From: an uncultured Eubacteriales bacterium
Lineage (GTDB): Bacteria > Bacillota > Clostridia > Oscillospirales > Acutalibacteraceae
Length of the DNA: 43,084 nucleotides
Direction: 5' to 3'
Assembly: GCA_900317025.1 (NCBI GenBank)
Contig: ONFG01000022.1
Location: 1-43,084 of the forward strand
Shown: positions 23,882 through 31,138 of the stretch, piece after piece
Layout: each line of letters begins with the position of its first letter
How positions within the stretch are numbered: the first letter of the stretch is position 1
Position numbers and translations under genes: made by a program
The notes under the pieces: model-generated
Told to the model about the DNA's origin: nothing
What the model saw: the letters and a program-made list of their open reading frames with translations, nothing else
Database searches by the model: none

Positions 23882-23910
23882 TTTATTTCAGTATTTTATT
23901 ATTAAGTCAA
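23882..23910 (-). promoter_or_regulatory. Possible promoter of the split dockerin gene
   Basis: TTGACT (23905-23910), 17 bp, AATAAA (23882-23887; 4 of 6 matches to the -10 consensus) in an AT-rich setting, about 45 bp upstream of ATG 23837. Confidence 0.4.
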
Positions 23911-23954
23911 TATATCAGAAAAAAACGCGGAGATCAAATTCCCTTAAAAAACAT

Positions 23955-24006
23955 TAATCAAAGTTTTCGGCAAGCCTTTTTCCAAAAAGGCTTGCCGCCG
24001 GAGGCA
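23955..24006 (-). terminator. Family 2 repeat acting as mnmA terminator
   Basis: On the minus strand GGCAAGCCTTTTTGG is paired with its complement CCAAAAAGGCTTGCC, with almost no loop; T-rich sequence follows. The TGCCTCCGGCGGC block before it is shared with the repeat at 1193-1262. It starts 4 bp beyond the mnmA stop. Confidence 0.7.
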
Positions 24007-24010
24007 TCTG

Positions 24011-25069
24011 TCAAACGATGCGCCCGCCGCCGATGACGCAGCCCTCGGCGTCATAAAAGACAGCCGACTGACCGGGTGTTGCCGCTCTGACAGGCTTGCC
24101 GAACTTGATCTTCACAGACTCGCCGCAGCCCTCGACGACGGCTTTTTCGCCGGCGTGGTGGTAGCGTATGCGGACGTTTGCCTCGACGCACTCACCGGGA
24201 GCAAGCCCGGGAATACTCTGGAAATTAAGCGTATCGCAGGTGATCTCGCTGCTGTAGAGAGCTGCGTCGTCGGCGAGGACGACCTCGTTTTTTTCGGCGT
24301 CGATCCGCTTTACGAAGATCGGCTTTCCCACAGCTATTCCAAGCCCCTTGCGCTGACCAACGGTGTAGTGGATCAGCCCCTTGTGTTCACCGAGAATATT
24401 GCCGCTCTCGTCGACGAAGTTCCCTTTGCGGGGCGTGTAGTTTTCTGCGTTTTCCTCGATGAAGTCGGCGTAGCTGCCGCTCGTTACAAAGCAGATTTCC
24501 TGGGAGTCGGGCTTGTTCGCAACGGGCAGGGCGGCGCTTGCGGCGATCCTTCTCACCTCGTCCTTTGTAAGCTTGCCGAGCGGCATAAGCGTTCGGGCAA
24601 GCTGATTTTGCGTCAGGCGGTAGAGCATATAAGTCTGATCCTTCTGAGCAAAGGCGGCGTTTTTCACGGCAAGGCGGCCGTTTTTAAGCCTTTCAACCGA
24701 GGCGTAATGCCCCGTTGCGATATACTCCGCGCCCATGGAATCGGCGAACTCGAGCATTCTCTCGAATTTCAGCGCGCGGTTGCACACGACGCAGGGGTTC
24801 GGGGTGCGCCCCGCCATATACTCGCAAATGAACGGCTCTACAACGCTCTTTCTGAATTCCTCTGCGCAGTTCACGGCGTAATACGGGATATCGAGCGCGC
24901 GGGCGACGGCCTGTGCGTCGTCTATCTCGCAGCAGCGGCTTACCTCGTCGGGCGAGCCGCCCCACGTTTTGAGCGTTACGCCGATCACGTCGTGCCCCGC
25001 CGCTTTTAAAAGGTACGCCGTCACGGCGCTGTCAACGCCGCCCGACATACCGACCACTATTTTTGACAT
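24011..25069 (-). CDS. mnmA: tRNA-specific 2-thiouridylase
   Basis: Thiolates the wobble uridine of Lys, Glu and Gln tRNAs. 352 residues. PP-loop SGGVDSAVTAYLL near the N-terminus adenylates the tRNA. Cys93 in GRTPNPCVVCNRALKF and Cys193 in DSQEICFV are the conserved catalytic pair. The GQRKGLGIAVGKP block and the C-terminal beta-barrel (AATPGQSAVFYD) are typical. It follows the C_GCAxxG_C_C gene by 15 bases and is probably in the same transcript. A cysteine desulfurase (IscS/NifS) that would supply sulfur is not in the window. Confidence 0.97.
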   Translation of the reverse strand: MSKIVVGMSGGVDSAVTAYLLKAAGHDVIGVTLKTWGGSPDEVSRCCEIDDAQAVARALDIPYYAVNCAEEFRKSVVEPFICEYMAGRTPNPCVVCNRALKFERMLEFADSMGAEYIATGHYASVERLKNGRLAVKNAAFAQKDQTYMLYRLTQNQLARTLMPLGKLTKDEVRRIAASAALPVANKPDSQEICFVTSGSYADFIEENAENYTPRKGNFVDESGNILGEHKGLIHYTVGQRKGLGIAVGKPIFVKRIDAEKNEVVLADDAALYSSEITCDTLNFQSIPGLAPGECVEANVRIRYHHAGEKAVVEGCGESVKIKFGKPVRAATPGQSAVFYDAEGCVIGGGRIV

Positions 25070-25084
25070 ACTATACCTCTTTCA

Positions 25085-25477
25085 TTACTTCACTCCGAAG
25101 ATCTCCCCATATGCGAGCACGGCGTTTTTAACGCACTCGTCGCAGGGGCAGAACACACCGGGCTTTCCTTTACCTTTGAGGTCTTTGCACGTTACCGCGC
25201 CGCAAAGCTGAGAAAACCTTTCGCTAAGCGCTCTTGTAAAGCGTACCGTGCCTGCGCCGTCGGTCTTCATTCCGGCAACCATTGCCGCGCCGATAAGCGA
25301 ACCGCAGGTCGCCTCCATGTTGCCCATTCCGACGGCAAAGCCGGAAGCGAGCTTCATTAGCTGCTCCTGTGAAAGATGCGTTTCGTCGGCAAGCACCGCC
25401 GTTACCGCCTGGCAGCAGTTGCAGCGGCCTTCGCGCTTGAGCTGCGCGGCGTATTCGGCCTTTTCGTTTATGTTCAT
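25085..25477 (-). CDS. C_GCAxxG_C_C family redox protein
   Basis: 130 residues from ATG 25477 (AAAGGA upstream); the open frame extends further 5' but without a credible start. Conserved cysteines: CNCCQAV near the N-terminus, ATCGSLIGAAMVAG in the middle (the GCAxxG-like block), then QLCGAVTC and CPCDECVKNA at the C-terminus. Family members are small putative redox or metal proteins often found near Fe-S or sulfur genes. Position just before mnmA suggests a link to tRNA thiolation or cysteine redox state, but this is inference. Confidence 0.8.
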   Translation of the reverse strand: MNINEKAEYAAQLKREGRCNCCQAVTAVLADETHLSQEQLMKLASGFAVGMGNMEATCGSLIGAAMVAGMKTDGAGTVRFTRALSERFSQLCGAVTCKDLKGKGKPGVFCPCDECVKNAVLAYGEIFGVK

Positions 25478-25590
25478 GTTTATATTTCCTTTCTGTCGGG
25501 AACTTTTGCTCCTTGGTTTACAACAATAAAAAAGGAGCGCAGCGACTCCGACATTATTCGTTATTCGGTCTTCAGTATTCATTATTTAAC

Positions 25591-25617
25591 AAAGCCCTGC
25601 TCTAACGAACAGGGCTT
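25591..25617 (-). terminator. Terminator after the zinc-ribbon gene
   Basis: An 8-bp stem AAGCCCTG/CAGGGCTT with a 10-base loop, followed on the minus strand by TGTTAAAT. A second GGAG/CTCC hairpin with six T lies at 25528-25548 on the same strand. Confidence 0.65.
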
Positions 25618-25642
25618 GACAGCGGGTATCGGGTGACCCGTA

Positions 25643-26650
25643 TTACTTCTTTTCAAGCGATATCGAGGGCGCGCCGGTGTCGCCGTAGGTCGTCTTTGTG
25701 TCGATATCCATAGACGACGGAGCGGGGCCGCCTACCGGGAAGCCTGCCGGAGCGGCTGCCGGAGCTTCGGGCTGCTTTGTGAGCAGGTTCGGAGCGGGCG
25801 CAGGAATGGGTGCCGGAGCCGGGATCGGAGCGGCTGCCGGAGCTTCGGGCTGCTTTGTGAGCAGGTTCGGAGCGGGTGCCGGAATGGGTGCCGGAGCCGG
25901 GATCGGAGCGGGTGCCGGAGCTTCGGGCTGCTTCGTGAGCAGGTTCGGAGCGGGTGCCGGCTGAGCCGTTACGGGCGGCTGCGTTACCGGGGGCTGAGCC
26001 ATCGGCGGAACCGTTACGGGCGGCTGCGTCATCGGGGGCTGAGCCATCGGCGGAACCGTTACGGGCGGCTGCGTCATCGGGGGCTGAGTTACGGGAGGCT
26101 GCATGAACGGCTGCTGTGTTACCGGAGCCGCTATCGACGAGATCGAGCCACCGGAAAGATCTACCTGTCCGAGGGGCATCTGAGTTACGGTCGGCTGGAC
26201 CTGCTGAACGTTCGTGCCGCAAGACGTGCAGAACGACGTGCCTGCCGGAAGAGTCGTGCCGCAGGTCGGGCATTTCAGAGTGGCGATCGTGCCGGGAGCG
26301 GGAACGGTCGCGCCGCAGCTGCTGCAGAACGATGTGCCGTAGGGAACCTCGGCGCCGCACTTCGGGCAGAGCGTAACGCCGCGCTCTCTGCGCGCCTCTG
26401 CCTTGTAGACCTCGACCTGAGCGTAAAGATCCTTGATCCTCGTTACGATCTCGGAGTACTCTGCGGGTGTGGAGTCCTTTATCGTCTCGTAATACTTTCT
26501 TCCAAGCTCGGCGAATACGCCGTTGAGCTGCCTTTCGAGGTCGGCAGTCTTGACCTTGTTTCTCGCTGTACCTGCGAGGTCGGACGCCTGATTGAACGCC
26601 TCCTGACCTACCGCCGTAAGCTTTTTGCTGATATCGTCAAAAAATCCCAT
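25643..26650 (-). CDS. Double zinc-ribbon protein with proline-rich repeats
   Basis: 335 residues. A helical N-terminal domain (1-90, MGFFDDISKKLTAVG then a coiled-coil-like segment) is followed by two zinc ribbons: CPKCG/CSSCG (Cys95, 98, 109, 112) and CPTCG/CTSCG (Cys127, 130, 141, 144). The C-terminal half is low-complexity: PPVTQPPM-type repeats (about 180-230) and three longer units of PAPNLLTKQPEAPA with PIPAPAP spacers. There is no signal peptide or membrane helix, so it is cytoplasmic. Similar zinc-ribbon proteins are widespread in Firmicutes without known role. It follows the SseB-like gene by 22 bases and is likely co-transcribed. The repeats are encoded by near-identical DNA units (25750-26110). 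Confidence 0.8.
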   Translation of the reverse strand: MGFFDDISKKLTAVGQEAFNQASDLAGTARNKVKTADLERQLNGVFAELGRKYYETIKDSTPAEYSEIVTRIKDLYAQVEVYKAEARRERGVTLCPKCGAEVPYGTSFCSSCGATVPAPGTIATLKCPTCGTTLPAGTSFCTSCGTNVQQVQPTVTQMPLGQVDLSGGSISSIAAPVTQQPFMQPPVTQPPMTQPPVTVPPMAQPPMTQPPVTVPPMAQPPVTQPPVTAQPAPAPNLLTKQPEAPAPAPIPAPAPIPAPAPNLLTKQPEAPAAAPIPAPAPIPAPAPNLLTKQPEAPAAAPAGFPVGGPAPSSMDIDTKTTYGDTGAPSISLEKK

Positions 26651-26672
26651 AACTGATACCTCCGTTTAAATT

Positions 26673-27203
26673 TTATCTTTTCGAGAGCCGCGACGGCAGC
26701 TCCATTGATATCCTGACAAGATCCTCGTCGAGCACCACGTTATAAAGCTTCGGGTCGACGACGAAACGCCCGCACTCGTCGTTGTCGGCGAGCATCTCAA
26801 CGAGCTTTTCGTAAGGAAGATTCACGAGCGACGCGCCCCGAAGCTCCGAGGGCTTCGCGTTCTCCTGCCTTGTGTAGAACGGCATATAGACGTTGCCGTC
26901 GGTCGCCTTGTAAAGCTGCGGCTTGATCGAGATCTTGTGCTTTACGGGGAAGATGACGGGGTTGTCGCCCTTGCCGCCGATCTCAAGGTCCTCGCCGTTC
27001 ATGTTGACCTCGCACGGCACGAAAACGTTGCTGTCGCGAAGGCACGAAAGAAGCGCGAACATATTCTCCTCGTTACGGTTATTGATGAACCTTAACACAA
27101 GCCCACACAGCACAGTGCCGTCTTTGAGCATTTCGGGCGTGACCTTGAACTTCTCGTTTTTGGCGGGCTGTTTCTCCTGCCCGCCGGATATATTTGCTTT
27201 CAT
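26673..27203 (-). CDS. SseB-family domain protein
   Basis: 176 residues. ATG 27203 has CGGAG 8 bases upstream; earlier in-frame ATGs lack a ribosome site and fall close to the promoter. The sequence fits the SseB N-terminal domain: FALLSCLRDSNVFVPCEV, a mid-part with GNVYMPFYTRQENAKPSELRG, and LPYEKLVEMLADNDECGRFVVDP near the end. Despite the name (from a Salmonella secretion protein), this domain is common in ordinary cytoplasmic proteins of Firmicutes, and no secretion system is present here. Its own consensus promoter drives it and the zinc-ribbon gene. Confidence 0.8.
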   Translation of the reverse strand: MKANISGGQEKQPAKNEKFKVTPEMLKDGTVLCGLVLRFINNRNEENMFALLSCLRDSNVFVPCEVNMNGEDLEIGGKGDNPVIFPVKHKISIKPQLYKATDGNVYMPFYTRQENAKPSELRGASLVNLPYEKLVEMLADNDECGRFVVDPKLYNVVLDEDLVRISMELPSRLSKR

Positions 27204-27259
27204 GTTTAAACTCCGTAGAATATATTTGCAAATGTTACACGTCATTGTATACACTATTG

Positions 27260-27288
27260 ATTATATCTAAAACGCCGCGATTTGTCAA
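27260..27288 (-). promoter_or_regulatory. Consensus promoter of the sseB-like/zinc-ribbon operon
   Basis: A perfect match to sigma-A: TTGACA (27283-27288), 17 bp, TATAAT (27260-27265). Confidence 0.9.
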
Positions 27289-27414
27289 CTCATATTCTGT
27301 TAAAACTGATAATATTATTTTGCTCACATCACGGAATTCGTGCAAAGAAATGGTTATTGTACATTTTTGAACTAAATAGCCGTGAAAATGAATAAATCTT
27401 TGTGGTTTAATTTG

Positions 27415-27443
27415 TTGATTGTAACAAAGCTTTCTGATATAAT
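27415..27443 (+). promoter_or_regulatory. Promoter of the peptide-binding lipoprotein operon
   Basis: TTGATT (27415-27420), 17 bp, TATAAT (27438-27443). The 27289-27414 gap upstream is AT-rich and carries no gene. Confidence 0.85.
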
Positions 27444-27493
27444 ATTTCTATATTGCCTTTGTATCGGCACAAAAACGAAAGGAACGATCGGGA

Positions 27494-29122
27494 ATGAGCA
27501 ACTCCTACAAACGTCTTGTCGCGGCGCTTCTGGCAGCCGTTATGATCTTCTCCCTTGCCGCCTGCGGCGACGACGAGGCGCACCCCGAAAACGAGATCAT
27601 CGAATTCACGCTTGCCGCCGAGCCGCTTACGCTCGACCCGCAGATCGCCTCGGACTACGCCTCGGTGATGCTCATAACCAACCTTTTCGAGGGGCTGGTA
27701 AGAAAGCGCGCCGACGGCTCTATCGGCGCCGGCATGGCCGAAACATGGGATGTTGCCGAGAACGGCACTAAATACACGTTCAGCCTTTGCAAAAACACCC
27801 GCTGGAGCGACGGCACGCCCGTCACCGCCGACGACTTCGTTTTCGGCATGACACGCTCGCTCGACCCCGAAACGCGCTCGGAGAACGCCCCCGACCTTTT
27901 CCTCATAAAGAATGCCTCGGCGTTTTCGCAAAACAAGGCCTCCAGCGACTCGCTAGGCATCAAGGCGCCCGACACGGAAACGCTCGAGATCACGCTCGAA
28001 TACCCCTCCGACAACCTGCTCGAGGTGCTGACACAGCCCGTCGCGATGCCGTGCTGCGAGGAGTTTTTCAAGACGGCCAAGGGCAAGTACGGCAAAGAGC
28101 CGGAGCTGCTCATAACTAACGGCCCGTTCCGGATCCGCGAAAACTACGGCTGGGATCACAACAAATACATCTACATCCGCCGCAGCGAGGAGTACTCCGG
28201 CAGCAACAAGGCTGTTCCGCTCGGCGTAAACTTCACGATCGCTCAGCCGCCCGCCGACCCGATCGCCGCCATAACCTCCGGCAGAGTAGATATCTGCGAA
28301 ATCTACGGAAACCAGCTCCTTCGCGCCAAGGAAAACGAGCTTCCCGTCGAGACGACGTGCAGCACGCTCTGGGGCATCTGCTACAACACCGACATAATGG
28401 CGTTCAAGAACGCGAAGCTGCGAGTCGCGCTTTTCGGCTCGCTCGACAGAAAGGATCTGCTCGCCGACGTCCCCGAAAGCTACATCAAGACGTCGCAGCT
28501 CATCTCCGACAGCGTAAGCTTCGGCGGCAGGAATTACCGCGGCTCAGTCGGCACCTTCTCGCTCGACCGCGCCGACGATCCGCCCCATATGTTCCGCAAG
28601 GCGGTCGAGGAGCTTGACGAAAAGGGCATCGAGCTTAAAAGCTCCTACACGATAGTCCACCTCGACGACGACGCCTCTTCGCGCATCGTCACACAGCTTA
28701 TCACGAAGTGGAACGAGATAACGGGCTGCTACTTCAACAAAGAGGCGCTTTCGAGAAGCGAACTCGAGCAGCGCATAAGCACCGGCGACTACGAGATCGC
28801 CATCGCGCCGCTCAACACTTCGGTCGATTCGCCGATGGAATTCTTCTCGTCTTTGAGAAGCGATTCAAAGAACAACTCGATCAACCTGAACTACCCCGCG
28901 TACGACGGCTTTATAGACAAGGCGCTCTCTTCGACCGACGTTGACGAGACGATCTCTTCGCTCAGCAGCGCCGAAAGCTACCTCATCGAATACGGCTACC
29001 TATTCCCTCTCTATTACGAGAGCCGTTACTTTGCGAGCGCTGTAAACGTAAGCGGTGCCGTCTTCGACACGGGCAGCGACGCCATCGACTTCACACAGGT
29101 CAAGAAGATAAGGAAGGACTGA
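27494..29122 (+). CDS. Peptide/oligopeptide ABC transporter substrate-binding lipoprotein (SBP family 5)
   Basis: 542 residues. Signal peptide with lipobox LAAC (Cys24), so it is membrane-tethered. The SBP_bac_5 fold is seen in AAEPLTLDPQIASDYASV, LFEGLVRKRADGSIGAGMAETWDV and YTFSLCKNTRWSDGTPVTADDFVFG. C-terminal landmarks include ISTGDYEIAIAPLNTSVDSPMEFF. These proteins capture oligopeptides and hand them to OppBCDF permeases, but no permease or ATPase gene is adjacent, so it is an orphan that must use a transporter elsewhere or act as a sensor. It starts the plus-strand operon; the next gene begins 5 bases after its stop. Confidence 0.92.
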   Translation: MSNSYKRLVAALLAAVMIFSLAACGDDEAHPENEIIEFTLAAEPLTLDPQIASDYASVMLITNLFEGLVRKRADGSIGAGMAETWDVAENGTKYTFSLCKNTRWSDGTPVTADDFVFGMTRSLDPETRSENAPDLFLIKNASAFSQNKASSDSLGIKAPDTETLEITLEYPSDNLLEVLTQPVAMPCCEEFFKTAKGKYGKEPELLITNGPFRIRENYGWDHNKYIYIRRSEEYSGSNKAVPLGVNFTIAQPPADPIAAITSGRVDICEIYGNQLLRAKENELPVETTCSTLWGICYNTDIMAFKNAKLRVALFGSLDRKDLLADVPESYIKTSQLISDSVSFGGRNYRGSVGTFSLDRADDPPHMFRKAVEELDEKGIELKSSYTIVHLDDDASSRIVTQLITKWNEITGCYFNKEALSRSELEQRISTGDYEIAIAPLNTSVDSPMEFFSSLRSDSKNNSINLNYPAYDGFIDKALSSTDVDETISSLSSAESYLIEYGYLFPLYYESRYFASAVNVSGAVFDTGSDAIDFTQVKKIRKD

Positions 29123-29127
29123 CCGGA

Positions 29128-29706
29128 ATGAGGATCATTGACATCTCGACCGACGCGTTCACGGCGCCGAATTACGCCGACGACCCTCAGCCGATGTACA
29201 AGTGGATACGAAGGCTCGGCGGCGGCTCGGAGTACAACCTCTCGGTCATGGGCATGACGCCGCACTCCGGGACGCACATCGACGCGCCGCTCCACTTCGT
29301 TGAGGACGGCGACTCCGCCGACATGGTAGCGCTCGACAAATGCTACGGCTCGTGTACCGTCGTAACGCTTTCGGGCGTTCTGACGGGCGAAGACATGGAC
29401 AAGCTCCTCCCCCACTGCCGCAAGCGCCTGCTGATACGCGGCAAAGGGAACGCTTCTCTTGAACTGAGCGCCGCGAGGGTACTCACCGACCACGATATGA
29501 CGCTCGTCGGCATCGACAGCGTTTCGATCTCTTACGACGAGCAGGAAGAGGCAGTTCACAAGGAGCTGCTTTCAAAGGGTACGCTCATCCTCGAAAACCT
29601 CGATCTGACGAACGCTCCCGACGGCGACTACATTCTCTGCGCGCTGCCGCTGAAGCTCGGCGGGCTTGAGGCATCTCCGGTAAGAGCGGTGCTCATCACA
29701 AAATGA
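29128..29706 (+). CDS. Cyclase family protein (kynurenine formamidase-like hydrolase)
   Basis: 192 residues. The metal-binding motif HSGTHIDAPLHF (His46 to His56) is the HxGTHxDxPxH signature of the cyclase/KynB family, which hydrolyses amides, often N-formylkynurenine, with zinc or manganese. Two further conserved stretches are LIRGKGN and the VGIDSVSI block, with LENLDLTNAPDGDYILCALPLKL split over the end. No tryptophan-degradation genes are present, so the substrate may be another cyclic or formylated compound. ATG lies 5 bases after the lipoprotein gene, so the two are translationally close. Confidence 0.85.
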   Translation: MRIIDISTDAFTAPNYADDPQPMYKWIRRLGGGSEYNLSVMGMTPHSGTHIDAPLHFVEDGDSADMVALDKCYGSCTVVTLSGVLTGEDMDKLLPHCRKRLLIRGKGNASLELSAARVLTDHDMTLVGIDSVSISYDEQEEAVHKELLSKGTLILENLDLTNAPDGDYILCALPLKLGGLEASPVRAVLITK

Positions 29707-29767
29707 TAACAACGAAATATCGTTTACATAGAAATAAAAGAAGTTAAAGAAAAAGGAGAAATGACAC

Positions 29768-30430
29768 ATGAACAGAAAGTATGACGTCTGCGTTTTCGAC
29801 CTTGACGGAACGCTCGCAAACAGCCTGAAGGACCTCGCCGCAAGCTGCGACGCATCGCTTGCGCTCTTTGACCTGCCGGGTCACACGCTCGACGAATACC
29901 GCTTTTTCGTCGGCAACGGGATACTCAATCTGATAAAAAACGCCATGGGCGAAAAGGCTGAGGACGAGAAGCTTCTCCGCTCCGTTTACGGCACGTTCAA
30001 CATGATCTACGAGGAAAAGTGCCTCGACAATACGCACCCCTACCATGGAGTGACCGACCTGCTCACCACATTGAAGGACAGCGGCGTGAAGATCGGCGTG
30101 CTTTCAAATAAAGCGGACGACTTCGCAAAGCACATCGTCGGCGCGCTCTTCGACAGCAGCCTTATCGACGCCGTTTACGGTCAGCGCGACGAGTTCCCGA
30201 AGAAGCCGCAGCCCGATTCGCTTTACGCGATGCTTGATGAGCTTGGCTGCGAGCGCGAGCGCTGCCTTTACATAGGCGACAGCGACGTCGACGTGATAAC
30301 GGCAAAGAACGGCGGGGTAGACTTCTGCGGCGTTGAATGGGGATTCAGAGGATACGACGAGCTTCACGGCGCCGGCGCGGAAACGATCGTCAGGAAACCC
30401 GGCGAGATCGCGGACATCGTACTGAAATAA
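29768..30430 (+). CDS. HAD-family phosphatase (phosphoglycolate phosphatase-like)
   Basis: 220 residues. HAD motifs: I, FDLDGTLANS with nucleophile Asp11 and Asp13; II, GVLSNKADDF; III, KKPQPDSLY lysine; IV, YIGDSDVDVITAKN. The helical cap between motifs I and II (about 17-85) is the C1 type of Gph/PgmB relatives. The substrate cannot be told from sequence: phosphoglycolate, pyrophosphate and sugar phosphates are all possible. AAAGGAG lies 9 bases before the ATG. Third gene of the operon, after a 61-bp gap. Confidence 0.88.
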   Translation: MNRKYDVCVFDLDGTLANSLKDLAASCDASLALFDLPGHTLDEYRFFVGNGILNLIKNAMGEKAEDEKLLRSVYGTFNMIYEEKCLDNTHPYHGVTDLLTTLKDSGVKIGVLSNKADDFAKHIVGALFDSSLIDAVYGQRDEFPKKPQPDSLYAMLDELGCERERCLYIGDSDVDVITAKNGGVDFCGVEWGFRGYDELHGAGAETIVRKPGEIADIVLK

Positions 30431-30438
30431 GGAAGAAC

Positions 30439-31074
30439 ATGAACAAGGTGAACTACCAAAAAAAGCTCGACGAGCTTATCGCTTCGCTTGAACCGAATGA
30501 TGCGCCGCGGCTTCTGCTGCATAGCTGCTGCGCGCCGTGCAGCAGCTACGTTATAGAGTATCTGTCGCAGTATTTCGCGATCACGGTCTTCTACTACAAC
30601 CCTAACCTCTACCCCGACGAGGAGTATGAGCGCCGGAGCAGCGAGCAGAAGCGGCTTATCCGCGAGATGAAAACGAAAAACCCCGTCTCTTACGTTGACG
30701 AGGGCTTCAACAGTGCAGAGTTTTACAGCGCCGTAAAGGGGCTTGAAAAAGAGCCGGAGGGCGGGGCGCGCTGCAAAAGGTGCTTTGAGCTTCGCCTTGA
30801 AGCCGCCGCGCGCAAGGCAAAGGAGCTTTCCGCCGACTGCTTCGCGACGACGCTGACCATCAGCCCGATGAAAAACGCCGCGCTCTTAAACGAGATCGGC
30901 GAGAGCCTTTCAGCCGCTTACGGCGTAAAATGGCTGCCCTCAGACTTTAAAAAGCGCGAGGGCTACAAGCGCTCGATCGAGCTTTCACGCGAGTTTGGTC
31001 TTTACCGCCAGGATTACTGCGGCTGCGTTTTCTCCAAGGTCGAGGCCGACAAGAGAAAATATTCAGCAGAATAA
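30439..31074 (+). CDS. queH: Epoxyqueuosine reductase QueH
   Basis: 211 residues. Converts epoxyqueuosine to queuosine in tRNA; QueH (formerly DUF208) replaces QueG in many anaerobes. Signature cysteines: LLLHSCCAPCSSYVIEYL (about 27-44), ARCKRCFELRLE in the middle, and YCGCVFSK near the C-terminus, the set reported to bind an Fe-S cluster and a second metal. It starts at ATG 30439 with AAGGAAG upstream, 8 bases after the HAD gene; a longer frame overlapping the HAD gene is not credible. Queuosine precursor genes (queCDEF) are not in the window. The operon ends at the hairpin 31088-31123. Confidence 0.92.
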   Translation: MNKVNYQKKLDELIASLEPNDAPRLLLHSCCAPCSSYVIEYLSQYFAITVFYYNPNLYPDEEYERRSSEQKRLIREMKTKNPVSYVDEGFNSAEFYSAVKGLEKEPEGGARCKRCFELRLEAAARKAKELSADCFATTLTISPMKNAALLNEIGESLSAAYGVKWLPSDFKKREGYKRSIELSREFGLYRQDYCGCVFSKVEADKRKYSAE

Positions 31075-31087
31075 ACCATAAAAAGCA

Positions 31088-31123
31088 AATCGCCCATGCC
31101 GATCCTGGCAAGGGCGATTTTTT
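31088..31123. terminator. Terminator between queH and the DUF4340 gene
   Basis: Stem AATCGCCC/GGGCGATT with an inner TGCC/GGCA stem and six T at 31118-31123 on the plus strand. On the minus strand the same hairpin is followed by TTTGCTTTTT, so it can serve both convergent operons. Confidence 0.9.
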
Positions 31124-31138
31124 GTATTATCGGGAATA

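Noticed and set aside
26673-27203. Type III secretion component (SseB)
   Set aside because: The domain name is historical; the family is widespread in Gram-positive bacteria and no secretion genes are present.
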